The position numbers were made by a program, and so were the translations under genes. Of a stretch of DNA of 8,312 bases, positions 1 through 7,072 are shown piece by piece; position 1 is the stretch's first letter, and every line of letters starts with the position of its first letter. Origin of the DNA: Negativibacillus sp. (lineage in GTDB: Bacteria; Bacillota; Clostridia; Oscillospirales; Ruminococcaceae); the NCBI GenBank assembly GCA_020024325.1, contig JAHHTY010000074.1, positions 1-8,312 of the forward strand, in the 5' to 3' direction. Under the pieces are notes generated by a model. That model did no database searches, was not told where the DNA came from, and was given only the letters and a program-made list of their open reading frames with translations.

Positions 1-111
1 GTGCTAAGATATGGAATATAGTTAGTTTTTCTTGTATATGAAAAAAATAGACGCAAAAATGAAAAATCAGATAAGTTGAAAACTGAATGAGAGGGTGAGA
101 TTTTTATATTT

Positions 112-117
112 TATAAT
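112..117 (+). promoter_or_regulatory. Possible -10 box of the transporter operon
   Basis: A perfect TATAAT lies 66 bases upstream of the first permease start, in an AT-rich leader. No TTGACA-like -35 element sits 15-19 bases upstream. The nearest candidates, TTGAAA at 76-81 and a TGA core at 84-86, are too far away. If this is the promoter it would probably need an activator, but in DNA this AT-rich a TATAAT can occur by chance. Confidence 0.3.
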
Positions 118-167
118 ATCCGATAGTGAAGATAATGGAAATTTAAAATTATTTTAGAATAACAAGC

Positions 168-174
168 GGGGAGG
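168..174 (+). promoter_or_regulatory. Ribosome binding site of the first permease
   Basis: GGGGAGG lies 9 bases before the ATG at 184. It fixes the start of the first transporter gene and is the only strong Shine-Dalgarno match in the leader. Confidence 0.75.
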
Positions 175-183
175 AAAAAGAGT

Positions 184-1119
184 ATGCTAAAATTTATTGC
201 CAAGAGGATTTTATATGCAGTAATTACATTGTTTTTTATTGCAACGGCAACGTTTTTTCTGGTTTCGGGGGCTCCGGGAGATCCGATTGCTGCAAAGGTA
301 GGACAGATGCCGGAACAGGCACAGGAAATTATCAGTGCTAAATATGGATTGGACAAACCGGTATTTCAGCGTTATCTGATTTATATGAAACGCTTGATTA
401 CAACAGGTGATTTCGGAGAATCGATTATTTATACTGGAAAAACAGCAAATGATGTTATCCGGGAAAACACCATGATTTCTGCAAAAATTGGCTTGATTGC
501 TCTGATATTTCAGGTAACAATCGGCATTTGCTTAGGTATGGTAGCCGCACTGAACCGAGGGAAACCGGTAGACCACATAATACGTATATTGGTTGTACTG
601 GCAATATGTGTTCCAAGCTTTGTTTTTGCAGCTGTACTGCAATACTTCCTAGCTTTTAAATGGAAGCTGGTTCCTGTATTTGGATGGGGTGAACTGAAAC
701 ACTACATTCTCCCGGTTTCTGCATATGCAATTGGCGGTATCGCTTCTTATACCAAATATATGAGAAACAGCACACTTTCAGTTATAAGTGAAGACTATGT
801 TATAACGGCAAAGGCAAAAGGATGTACGAAAGGTCGAGTAGTAAAAAAACATATTTTTAGGAACTCTATGGTTCCGATTGTTACAATGATCGGCCCGGCA
901 GTAGCAGGAATTTTTGCAGGTTCTTTTGTTATCGAGAAAATGTTTTCTATTCCCGGACTTGGTTTCTACTATATGAAATCGGTTTCTGACAGTGACTATA
1001 CTATGGTGATAGGTCTGACAATCTTCTATGCACTTTTGTATGTAGGTGCATTGATTGTTGTTGATATCTTGTATGGTCTGGTAGATCCGAGAATTCGAGT
1101 TGCAAAAGGGAAAAAATAG
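184..1119 (+). CDS. oppB: Peptide-type ABC importer, permease B
   Basis: This 311-residue inner-membrane protein is the DppB/OppB-type permease. It should pair with the next permease to form the channel of an oligopeptide/dipeptide-family importer. Hydrophobic segments are visible near residues 10-28, 100-122, 135-157, 173-190, 228-250 and 275-297, giving the usual six spans, with a polar external stretch (about 30-98) after the first. The cytoplasmic EAA coupling loop, which docks on the ATPase, is at about 204-227 (YVITAKAKG to the HIFRN segment). The C-terminus carries the family's GLVDPRIR motif (298-305). The length is normal for the family. The start is set by GGGGAGG nine bases upstream. 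It heads the operon, with 15 bases to the next gene. The symbol is a family-position label: Opp and Dpp specificity cannot be separated from the permease. Confidence 0.93.
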   Translation: MLKFIAKRILYAVITLFFIATATFFLVSGAPGDPIAAKVGQMPEQAQEIISAKYGLDKPVFQRYLIYMKRLITTGDFGESIIYTGKTANDVIRENTMISAKIGLIALIFQVTIGICLGMVAALNRGKPVDHIIRILVVLAICVPSFVFAAVLQYFLAFKWKLVPVFGWGELKHYILPVSAYAIGGIASYTKYMRNSTLSVISEDYVITAKAKGCTKGRVVKKHIFRNSMVPIVTMIGPAVAGIFAGSFVIEKMFSIPGLGFYYMKSVSDSDYTMVIGLTIFYALLYVGALIVVDILYGLVDPRIRVAKGKK

Positions 1120-1134
1120 GCGAGGTGTTATAAT

Positions 1135-2085
1135 ATGGTGGAAAATCAGAAGAAAATAATAGAAGAAAATATTCCACTGACAGATGATTTATTCCAAAGA
1201 GTTGGAACAAAAGGACTGTCAGGAGAAGATATTGGAAAAAAATCTCTTACATATTGGGCGGATGTTTGGAGAAGATTCCACTCCAACAAAATGGCAACGT
1301 TAGGTCTTATATTATTGATTTTGGTAGTAATCCTTCTTTTTGTCGGTCCGATAATTTCAGGAAAAGACTATCAATTTATTAATGCCTCTATTAAAAACAC
1401 ACTGCCAAATAGTGAGTATTGGTTTGGTACTGATGATATGGGACGTGATTTGTTTACCCGTGTATGTGTGGGAGGTCGAATCTCTATTTATATTGGCTTG
1501 TGCTGTACCTTGGTTATGTTTGTGATCGGTGCTTTGGTGGGTGCGCTGGCAGGATTAAAGGGCGGTATTGTTGATGATCTTATTATGAGATGCTGTGAGT
1601 TCATAGGCAATCTTCCATATTTAATCATTGTTGTTATCCTTTCAATGGTTATGGGAAGAAGCTTGTTCTCTCTGGTATTCGCAATGTCTTTGACTGCTTG
1701 GGTTGGAACAGCTCGTATGGTTCGAGGTCAGATCTTGCAGATTAAAGAGCAGGATTATGTACAGGCGGCAAAAGCGTTAGGCGCAGATACAGGAAGAATC
1801 ATTATCAAACATCTTCTTCCTAATACCTTGGGAATCATCATGGTTGATATTACCATGTCGGTACCTGGATTCATCTTCAGTGAAGCATTCTTAAGCTATA
1901 TCGGTCTTGGTGTCAGACCACCGGAAACAAGCTGGGGTGCACTTGCAAGTGCGGGTCAGCAGCAGCTGATGTTCTATCCATATCAGTTGTTCTTCCCATG
2001 TCTGTTGATCATCATTACAATTTTATCATTCCATTTAATCGGTGATGGACTTTCTGATGCCCTTGATCCGAAACTGAGACAGTAG
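1135..2085 (+). CDS. oppC: Peptide-type ABC importer, permease C
   Basis: This 316-residue DppC/OppC-type permease is the partner of the preceding permease. It begins with the long cytoplasmic N-terminus typical of the C subunit (about 50 residues), then a first membrane span at about 54-74. The conserved C-subunit signature YWFGTDDMGRDLFTRV is at 95-110. Further spans lie near 116-140, 160-180, 230-250 and 283-303. The EAA loop (YVQAAKALGAD to LLPN) is at 208-230 and matches the consensus better than that of the first permease. The ending, GDGLSDALDPKLR (303-315), is characteristic of the family. GAGG at 1122-1125, nine bases before the ATG, supports this start. The gap to the next ATPase start is only 9 bases, consistent with one transcript. 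Confidence 0.93.
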   Translation: MVENQKKIIEENIPLTDDLFQRVGTKGLSGEDIGKKSLTYWADVWRRFHSNKMATLGLILLILVVILLFVGPIISGKDYQFINASIKNTLPNSEYWFGTDDMGRDLFTRVCVGGRISIYIGLCCTLVMFVIGALVGALAGLKGGIVDDLIMRCCEFIGNLPYLIIVVILSMVMGRSLFSLVFAMSLTAWVGTARMVRGQILQIKEQDYVQAAKALGADTGRIIIKHLLPNTLGIIMVDITMSVPGFIFSEAFLSYIGLGVRPPETSWGALASAGQQQLMFYPYQLFFPCLLIIITILSFHLIGDGLSDALDPKLRQ

Positions 2086-2089
2086 GAGG
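2084..2089 (+). promoter_or_regulatory. Ribosome binding site overlapping the permease C stop
   Basis: AGGAGG starts on the second base of the upstream TAG stop codon (2083-2085). It is 5 bases before the ATG at 2095 and 8 bases before the adjacent in-frame ATG at 2098. The spacing favours 2098, which would remove one Met from the first ATPase. The overlap with the stop suggests translational coupling between permease C and ATPase D. Confidence 0.7.
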
Positions 2090-2094
2090 AACGC

Positions 2095-3126
2095 ATGATG
2101 GGTGAAAAAATATTAGAGGTAAAAGATTTAAACGTTTCTTTCCACACCTATGCAGGTATTTCTCACGCAGTTCGTGGAGTGGATTTTTATTTAAACAAAG
2201 GTGAAACACTGGCAATTGTCGGAGAGTCTGGATGCGGAAAAACAGTAACATCTAAAGCAATTATGGGATTGTTGCCGACACCTCAGTCACAGATAAAAAG
2301 AGATGATGGTTCTGCAATTTTGTTTCATGGAGAAAATCTTTTGGAATACAGCGAAAAACAAATGACCGAAATTCGTGGAAGCAAAATATCAATGATTTTC
2401 CAAGATCCAATGACTTCGTTGAACCCAACCATGAAAATCGGAGATCAGATTATGGAAAGTATTCTGATTCATCAAAATGTAACAAAAGAAGAAGCAAAAA
2501 AACAGGCACTGCAGATGCTGGAGCTGGTAAAAATTCCAAATGCCGAACAAAGAATGAAGCAGTATCCTTTCGAGTTCTCGGGCGGTATGCGTCAAAGGGC
2601 GATGATTGCAGTCGCTTTGGCTTGTAAGCCGGAGGTCCTGATTGCAGATGAACCTACCACTGCACTGGACGTTACTATTCAAGCACAGATTATGGATCTA
2701 ATCGGTGAATTACAAAAAGAACTTAATATGGCTGTTATCCTGGTTACACATGATCTTGGTGTTGTTGCAAGTGTAGCTGACCGCATTCAGGTTATGTATG
2801 CAGGAAAAATTATTGAGCGTGGAACTGTTGACGAAATCTTCTACCATTCAGCACATCCATATACAAGAGCATTGTTAAACTCTGTTCCGAAGATACATAC
2901 CAACAATAAAGAAACCTTGTATTCGCTCAAAGGTACACCACCGGATCTTATCAATCCTCCGGCAGGCTGCTCTTTTGCACCACGCTGTGAATATGGAATG
3001 AAAATTTGCCGCCAAAGATACCCGGATGTTACAACATTCAGCGATTCCCAGCAGTGTTCATGCTGGCTGCATCATCCAAAAGCGGATGTAAGCGGGTTGC
3101 CTGAAGGCATGATCAGAAGGGGGTAG
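2095..3126 (+). CDS. oppD: Peptide-type ABC importer, ATPase D
   Basis: This 343-residue cytoplasmic ATPase is of the DppD/OppD type. All nucleotide-site motifs are present: Walker A GESGCGKT (43-50), Q-loop Gln103, signature FSGGMRQR (161-168), Walker B VLIADEP (181-187, catalytic Glu186), D-loop ALD (190-192) and H-loop His219. It should therefore be an active ATPase, paired with the next gene's product. The C-terminal oligopeptide/dipeptide extension (about 250-330) includes HPYTRALL and the cysteine pattern C292, C298, C305 and C321/C323. In this family such cysteines have been linked to an iron-sulfur cluster. The start may be 2095 or, with better spacing, the adjacent ATG at 2098. It is 6 bases from the next gene. 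The product pairs with permeases B and C. Confidence 0.94.
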   Translation: MMGEKILEVKDLNVSFHTYAGISHAVRGVDFYLNKGETLAIVGESGCGKTVTSKAIMGLLPTPQSQIKRDDGSAILFHGENLLEYSEKQMTEIRGSKISMIFQDPMTSLNPTMKIGDQIMESILIHQNVTKEEAKKQALQMLELVKIPNAEQRMKQYPFEFSGGMRQRAMIAVALACKPEVLIADEPTTALDVTIQAQIMDLIGELQKELNMAVILVTHDLGVVASVADRIQVMYAGKIIERGTVDEIFYHSAHPYTRALLNSVPKIHTNNKETLYSLKGTPPDLINPPAGCSFAPRCEYGMKICRQRYPDVTTFSDSQQCSCWLHHPKADVSGLPEGMIRRG

Positions 3127-3132
3127 GAAACT

Positions 3133-4107
3133 GTGGCAGAAAAAGAAGTACTAATTGAAGTAAAGGACTTAAAAAAATATTTTAATGTCGGTAAAAAAGC
3201 AGTTTTGAAAGCTGTTGACGGCGTTAACTTTAAAATTTATAAAGGTGAAACACTGGGTCTTGTAGGTGAGTCCGGATGCGGAAAAACAACCTGCGGTAAA
3301 ACGGTTATGGGTCTTTACGAAGCAACCGGTGGTCAGGTTATTTTCGATGGTGTTGATATCCACAGCTTGAACAGAAAAGAAAAAAAGGAATTTACAAAAC
3401 GTGCCCAGATTATTTTCCAGGATCCATATTCTTCTCTGAATCCCAGAATGACTGTTGAAGATATTATCGGTGAAGGTATTGACATCCACGGATTGTATAA
3501 AGGGGAAGAACGCCGCAAGAGAATCCATCATCTGTTGGAACTAGTTGGTCTGAATAAAGAACACGCAATGCGTTTTCCGCATGAATTTTCGGGTGGTCAA
3601 AGACAGCGTATCGGTATTGCAAGAGCTTTGGCAATTGAACCGGAATTTATCGTTTGTGATGAGCCAATCTCCGCGCTGGATGTTTCGATTCAGGCACAGG
3701 TAGTAAATCTGCTGATTAAATTGCAGAAAGACTTAGGACTCACTTATCTCTTCATTGCACATGATCTTTCTATGGTAAAACATATCTCCGACCGTGTTGG
3801 TGTTATGTATCTCGGAAATATGGTAGAGTTTGCATCAAGTGATGAGTTATACGCTGAACCACTTCATCCATATACAAAGGCACTGATGTCGGCAATTCCA
3901 ATTCCGGATCCGCAAGCAGAAAAAAGTAAAAAACGAATTCCGATTCAAGGGGAAATTCCAAGTCCGATTAATCCAAAACCGGGATGCCGTTTTGCAACAA
4001 GATGCAAATATGCAACAGAAGAGTGCAAACAAATTACACCAGAGCTCAAAGAAGTATTACCGGGTCACTATGTGGCTTGTCACCGTACAGAGGAGTTAAA
4101 TCAGTAA
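3133..4107 (+). CDS. oppF: Peptide-type ABC importer, ATPase F
   Basis: This 324-residue cytoplasmic ATPase is the DppF/OppF-type partner of the preceding ATPase. Motifs in order are Walker A GESGCGKT (45-52), Q-loop Gln96, signature FSGGQRQR (152-159), Walker B FIVCDEP (172-178, Glu177), D-loop ALD (181-183) and H-loop His210. Both ATP sites of the heterodimer therefore look complete. The C-terminal extension contains HPYTKALM and the cysteines C285, C291, C298 and C316, spaced as in the partner, ending in the family motif PGHYVACH (310-317). The start is GTG: no ATG occurs in frame before residue 59, inside the ATPase domain, and AAGGGGG at 3117-3123 lies nine bases upstream. The product is expected to be a peripheral membrane protein of the importer. 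Confidence 0.94.
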   Translation: MAEKEVLIEVKDLKKYFNVGKKAVLKAVDGVNFKIYKGETLGLVGESGCGKTTCGKTVMGLYEATGGQVIFDGVDIHSLNRKEKKEFTKRAQIIFQDPYSSLNPRMTVEDIIGEGIDIHGLYKGEERRKRIHHLLELVGLNKEHAMRFPHEFSGGQRQRIGIARALAIEPEFIVCDEPISALDVSIQAQVVNLLIKLQKDLGLTYLFIAHDLSMVKHISDRVGVMYLGNMVEFASSDELYAEPLHPYTKALMSAIPIPDPQAEKSKKRIPIQGEIPSPINPKPGCRFATRCKYATEECKQITPELKEVLPGHYVACHRTEELNQ

Positions 4108-4109
4108 TT

Positions 4110-4134
4110 TTAGCGTGTAGATGAACACAGCTAA
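4110..4134 (+). other. Bulged hairpin between the ATPase F and binding-protein genes
   Basis: TTAGC-GTGT (4110-4118) pairs with ACAC-A-GCTAA (4125-4134): nine base pairs, a six-base loop and one bulged A at 4129. No T tract follows, so it is unlikely to be an intrinsic terminator. It begins three bases after the ATPase F stop and ends 10 bases before the binding protein's ribosome binding site. In peptide transport operons, hairpins in such gaps can act as mRNA processing or stability elements that let the binding protein be made in excess. That role is inferred here. Confidence 0.5.
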
Positions 4135-4144
4135 CAATAGAAAC

Positions 4145-4151
4145 AAGGAGG
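4145..4151 (+). promoter_or_regulatory. Strong ribosome binding site of the binding protein
   Basis: AAGGAGG lies seven bases before the ATG at 4159. It is the best Shine-Dalgarno match of the window, which fits the high expression usual for a substrate-binding lipoprotein, and it confirms the start. Confidence 0.85.
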
Positions 4152-4158
4152 TATAGTC

Positions 4159-5871
4159 ATGAAAAGAAAATCTAAATTGGCTGCTTTGATGCTGGCAGCA
4201 GTGATGGCGTTGGGTTCACTCTCAGGCTGCGGCGGTGAGGGAGGCAACCAGGAGGACAAAAAAGAAGGAGGTACATCCGGAAAAGGTGAAACCGAACAGG
4301 TATTTAATATGGCTACCGCTGATGTTGTTGTAGGTCTGAATCCAATTCAGAATACAACAGCTCCTGATAACAGAGCTCACAATATGGTATGTGATGCACT
4401 GGTCAGAGTAAATGCAGCAGAAGGAAATACAACCGAAACTGTTCCTGCAGCAGCCGAAAAATGGGATGTCAGCGAGGATGGTTTGACATATACTTTCCAC
4501 ATTCGCGAAAACGCAAAATGGAACGATGGTGTAGCACTGACTGCAAAAGATTTTGAATATACACTGAAACTGATGGCAGACCCGGCAGTTGCGTCTACCA
4601 GTGGATGGCTGTTTGATGGCGTTATTGAAAATTTTGGTGAAGCACTATACAGCAAAGGTAAAACACCTGATGACATTGCAGTAAAAGCTATTGATGAGCA
4701 CACTCTGGAAATTAAACTGGTACATCCGGCTGCATACTTTTTGGAACTGGCTGGCAGTATTTACCCGGTTAGACAGGATAAATATGAAGAGTGGGGAGAA
4801 TCCTATGGTTCCTCTGTTGATAAAATCATTTGTAGCGGTCCTTTCCAAGTAGAAAGTTGGAATCAGAACACAGAGATGGTTCTGACACAGAATCCACACT
4901 ACTGGAATGTAGAAAACGTAAACTTAGACAAAATCAAAGTAAGAATCATTCAGGAAAATGCAACTTCAGTTCAGGCATTCATCAATGGTGAAATTGATAG
5001 CTGTGGTACAAGCGATCCGAACTGGATTAAGTTGATTGAAGAATCCGGTATTTCCAACGGTGTAGTTGTACCGAATAGTGGTCCGGAGTTTTTGATGTTC
5101 AATTTAAAAAATGAATATCTTTCTAATACAAAAATTCGTCAGGCTCTTGCCATTTCTTTCGATCGTCAACAATTAGTAGATGATTTGTGTAACGGAAATG
5201 CTACCCCAATTTATTCTGTAATGCCGGATACTATGAATATTGGTGATGAAGCATACCATACACTGGTTGGTGACAAAAACTATTTTATTAAAGAACTTAA
5301 AGAAGAAAATAAAGATCCAAAAGCACTTTTCCAAGAAGGTCTAAAAGAACTTGGTAAAGATACAGATCCATCTAAAGTTACACTTCGCTATGCAAGCCGT
5401 GGTACATCAGAATTTTCCAAAAAGATGGCGGAATGGTTTAAACAGTCTTGGGAAACTACTTTGGGTATCAATGTAGAAATTGATATGATGGAATGGAACA
5501 TCATGTGGGATAGAATCGATGCCGGTGATTATGATATTGCTTGCGGTGGTTGGGGTCCATACTACAATGAACCAAGTGCTATACTGACTCTGTTTGACCC
5601 AGAAACAGGTTACTTTAATGCAGATAAAATTGGATGGACTGACGAAACCTCTAAAAAATACAAAGAACTTTGTGAACAAGCAAAGAGTGTAGTTGATGAA
5701 AAGGAAAAAGCAGAAATTTATCTTCAGGCAGAAGAATTACTGATTAAGCATGCGATTATAGTACCGGAATATTTGAGCAGCAGTCCGTCCTTTGTTGCTA
5801 AATATGTAAAGAATTATCCAATCTCTACAAATGGCAGCATTGACTGGTCTAAAGTATCTATTGAAAAATAA
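4159..5871 (+). CDS. Family 5 substrate-binding lipoprotein of the importer
   Basis: This 570-residue protein is an extracytoplasmic solute-binding protein of family 5 (OppA/DppA type). A basic, hydrophobic signal peptide ends in the lipobox LSGC (21-24), so Cys24 should be lipidated and anchor the protein outside the membrane. A polar Gly/Glu/Lys-rich linker (25-46) follows. Family landmarks are the block WDVSEDGLTYTFHIRE and nearby WNDG (102-124), SGPF (226-229), NPHYWN (245-250), and a late GW..YYNEP segment (464-472). In OppA and DppA the last segment reads GWxADYxxP-like, and its Asp binds the peptide's alpha-amino group. Here that position is Tyr468, so an ordinary free-amino peptide is doubtful as ligand. 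Length is normal. The gene follows the ATPases by 51 bases instead of leading the operon, and delivers ligand to the upstream permeases. Confidence 0.93.
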   Translation: MKRKSKLAALMLAAVMALGSLSGCGGEGGNQEDKKEGGTSGKGETEQVFNMATADVVVGLNPIQNTTAPDNRAHNMVCDALVRVNAAEGNTTETVPAAAEKWDVSEDGLTYTFHIRENAKWNDGVALTAKDFEYTLKLMADPAVASTSGWLFDGVIENFGEALYSKGKTPDDIAVKAIDEHTLEIKLVHPAAYFLELAGSIYPVRQDKYEEWGESYGSSVDKIICSGPFQVESWNQNTEMVLTQNPHYWNVENVNLDKIKVRIIQENATSVQAFINGEIDSCGTSDPNWIKLIEESGISNGVVVPNSGPEFLMFNLKNEYLSNTKIRQALAISFDRQQLVDDLCNGNATPIYSVMPDTMNIGDEAYHTLVGDKNYFIKELKEENKDPKALFQEGLKELGKDTDPSKVTLRYASRGTSEFSKKMAEWFKQSWETTLGINVEIDMMEWNIMWDRIDAGDYDIACGGWGPYYNEPSAILTLFDPETGYFNADKIGWTDETSKKYKELCEQAKSVVDEKEKAEIYLQAEELLIKHAIIVPEYLSSSPSFVAKYVKNYPISTNGSIDWSKVSIEK

Positions 5872-5881
5872 GCAATAATTT

Positions 5882-5918
5882 TCAGGCACCTTAAAACGGA
5901 AGTTTTTAGGGTGCCTGA
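5882..5918 (+). terminator. Stem-loop after the binding-protein gene, likely weak or partial terminator
   Basis: TCAGGCACC (5882-5890) pairs perfectly with GGTGCCTGA (5910-5918). The inner bases TTAAAAC and GTTTTTAG extend the stem with one T-G wobble and one bulged T, closing on a GGAA (GNRA-type) loop. The stem is long and GC-rich at its base, but the 3' side is only TTTAGAAT, a poor T tract. It starts 11 bases after the binding-protein stop. It may end part of the transcripts or protect the 3' end, while letting some transcription continue into the amidohydrolase genes. On the opposite strand the exit is AAAATTATT, also a weak T tract. Confidence 0.72.
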
Positions 5919-5942
5919 TTTAGAATAAAAATATGATTGATA

Positions 5943-5948
5943 AGAGGG
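5943..5948 (+). promoter_or_regulatory. Ribosome binding site deciding the start at 5957
   Basis: AGAGGG lies eight bases before the ATG at 5957. It falls downstream of the earlier in-frame ATG at 5933, which has no such site ahead of it. The eight extra residues from 5933 (MIDKRENV) precede the normal amidohydrolase N-terminus, so 5957 is preferred. Confidence 0.7.
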
Positions 5949-5956
5949 AAAACGTG

Positions 5957-7072
5957 ATGTATATTATCAAAAATGCAACCGTGCATATCGGTGACGGTAC
6001 TGTATTAAAGAACAGTGATATTTTAACAGAAGGGAAACTGATTAAAAAAATCGGAAAAAATCTATCTTGTGAAGAGGCACAGATAATTAATGCTTCTGAA
6101 TGTGAAGTGTTTCCGGGATTTATTGATCCGGTATCCAGCATTGGTGCAATGGGAATTCCAAGTCGTTACCCCGACAATGACGAAAGAACAAACCCAGTAA
6201 TGCCCGAAATGAATTTAAAATACAGTATTGATCCCGATGAAGTGAATGCACAGGAATTTTATAAGAGTGGTATCACTACCATTGGACTTTCCCCCACAGC
6301 CAATACCTTAATGGGTGGTCAGATTGCTGTTTGTAAAACAGCTCCGCAGAAGATGAGCGAACGTATTATAAAAGAACACGCAGGGCTTCGTTGCAGTGTG
6401 ACCAATAATATAAAGGAAAGTTTTGGTTCCGGCAGCCAACTGCCAATGACAAAGATGGGAATTTTCCATCTCTTTGAAGAAACTTTGCGTGCTGCACGGG
6501 CAGAAAAAGAGGACAAACGCACCGCTAAGCAAAGAGCCGTTATTGATGTTTTTGACAATCAAAAAATGCAAGTCTTTTGCTCGGCAGGAAGCAAAAATGA
6601 AATTGATGGTTTATTACATATCATGAAGGATGAGAAGGTTCAGTTGAATCTTGTAGATGGTTACTGCTTTGCAGATTCTTTAAGGCAAATTAAGGAAAAG
6701 AGAGTGGGTATTGTTTTAGGAAATTTAAGTTCTCTTTCTCAGATTTCAAAAAACGATGTTGACCTTTCTAAAATCAAAGAATTAATAGAAAACGGAAACC
6801 GTATTGCTTTTACAAATACAAATGGGGGATATTCCGAAGGAAGAGAGGTCTTTATCTGGACAGCCATTGAAGTGTATCGTGCAGGGATACCCGAAGAAGA
6901 AGTTGTAAAGATGATGTGTTTATATCCAGCGGAAATGCTTGGAATTGATCACCTGGTTGGAACGTTGGAAGAAGGTAAAGAAGCGGATATTTCTGTTTTC
7001 ACAGGTAATCCAGTTACAACCTATGCTGCGAAAGTCGTACATAGTATGGTAAACGGGGAGGTTTTGTTTTAA
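5957..7072 (+). CDS. Amidohydrolase-superfamily pseudoenzyme lacking the metal site
   Basis: This 371-residue cytoplasmic protein has the imidazolonepropionase-like amidohydrolase fold. The N-terminal beta-strand region (IKNATVHIGDGTVLKNSDIL) and the C-terminal VGTLEEGKEADISVFTGNP (334-352) belong to the small beta-sandwich, with a barrel core between. It aligns along its length with the next gene, sharing for example PG-ID, GIT-, GGQ/CGQ, LPMTKMG (162-168) and the C-terminal block. Every metal-ligand position seen there is replaced here: HxH becomes Val59/Ser61 (FIDPVSSIG), the next His becomes Phe207 (QVFC), the fourth His becomes Asp234, and the barrel-end Asp becomes Asn287 (FTNTNG). The frame is intact, so it reads as a maintained pseudoenzyme, perhaps a structural or regulatory partner of the downstream enzyme. 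An alternative is a metal-independent binding protein. A start at 5933 is possible but less likely. Confidence 0.87.
   Translation: MYIIKNATVHIGDGTVLKNSDILTEGKLIKKIGKNLSCEEAQIINASECEVFPGFIDPVSSIGAMGIPSRYPDNDERTNPVMPEMNLKYSIDPDEVNAQEFYKSGITTIGLSPTANTLMGGQIAVCKTAPQKMSERIIKEHAGLRCSVTNNIKESFGSGSQLPMTKMGIFHLFEETLRAARAEKEDKRTAKQRAVIDVFDNQKMQVFCSAGSKNEIDGLLHIMKDEKVQLNLVDGYCFADSLRQIKEKRVGIVLGNLSSLSQISKNDVDLSKIKELIENGNRIAFTNTNGGYSEGREVFIWTAIEVYRAGIPEEEVVKMMCLYPAEMLGIDHLVGTLEEGKEADISVFTGNPVTTYAAKVVHSMVNGEVLF
7055..7061 (+). promoter_or_regulatory. Ribosome binding site of the second amidohydrolase
   Basis: GGGGAGG lies inside the last codons of the upstream gene, ten bases before the ATG at 7072. The start overlaps the upstream TAA by one base (TAATG), a typical translational coupling arrangement that would favour matched amounts of the two proteins. 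Confidence 0.75.

Noticed and set aside
76..117. A full promoter made of TTGAAA (76-81) and TATAAT (112-117).
   Set aside because: The spacer would be 30 bases; with the alternative TATATT (105-110) it is 23. Both are too long for a sigma-A promoter, so only the -10 candidate is listed, at low confidence.
144..164. AT-rich inverted repeat TAAAAT-T-ATTTTA (144-156) and a CodY-box-like stretch overlapping it, as an operator.
   Set aside because: Only about half of the CodY consensus positions match, and short A/T palindromes are expected by chance in DNA this AT-rich.
1..183. An upstream partial gene, riboswitch or T-box leader.
   Set aside because: All three forward frames meet a stop within the first 45 bases, and I see no conserved T-box or riboswitch motif or GC-containing stem.
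3169..3531. Minus-strand open frames inside the ATPase genes and the other transporter genes, up to about 120 codons long.
   Set aside because: They lie antisense to well-supported genes, have low-complexity Phe/Cys-rich products without recognisable motifs, and lack plausible ribosome binding sites.
5957..7072. The upstream amidohydrolase as a decaying pseudogene.
   Set aside because: There is no frameshift or internal stop, it has a good ribosome binding site and coupled overlap with the next gene, and non-catalytic structural blocks are retained. Selection statistics would still be needed to settle it.
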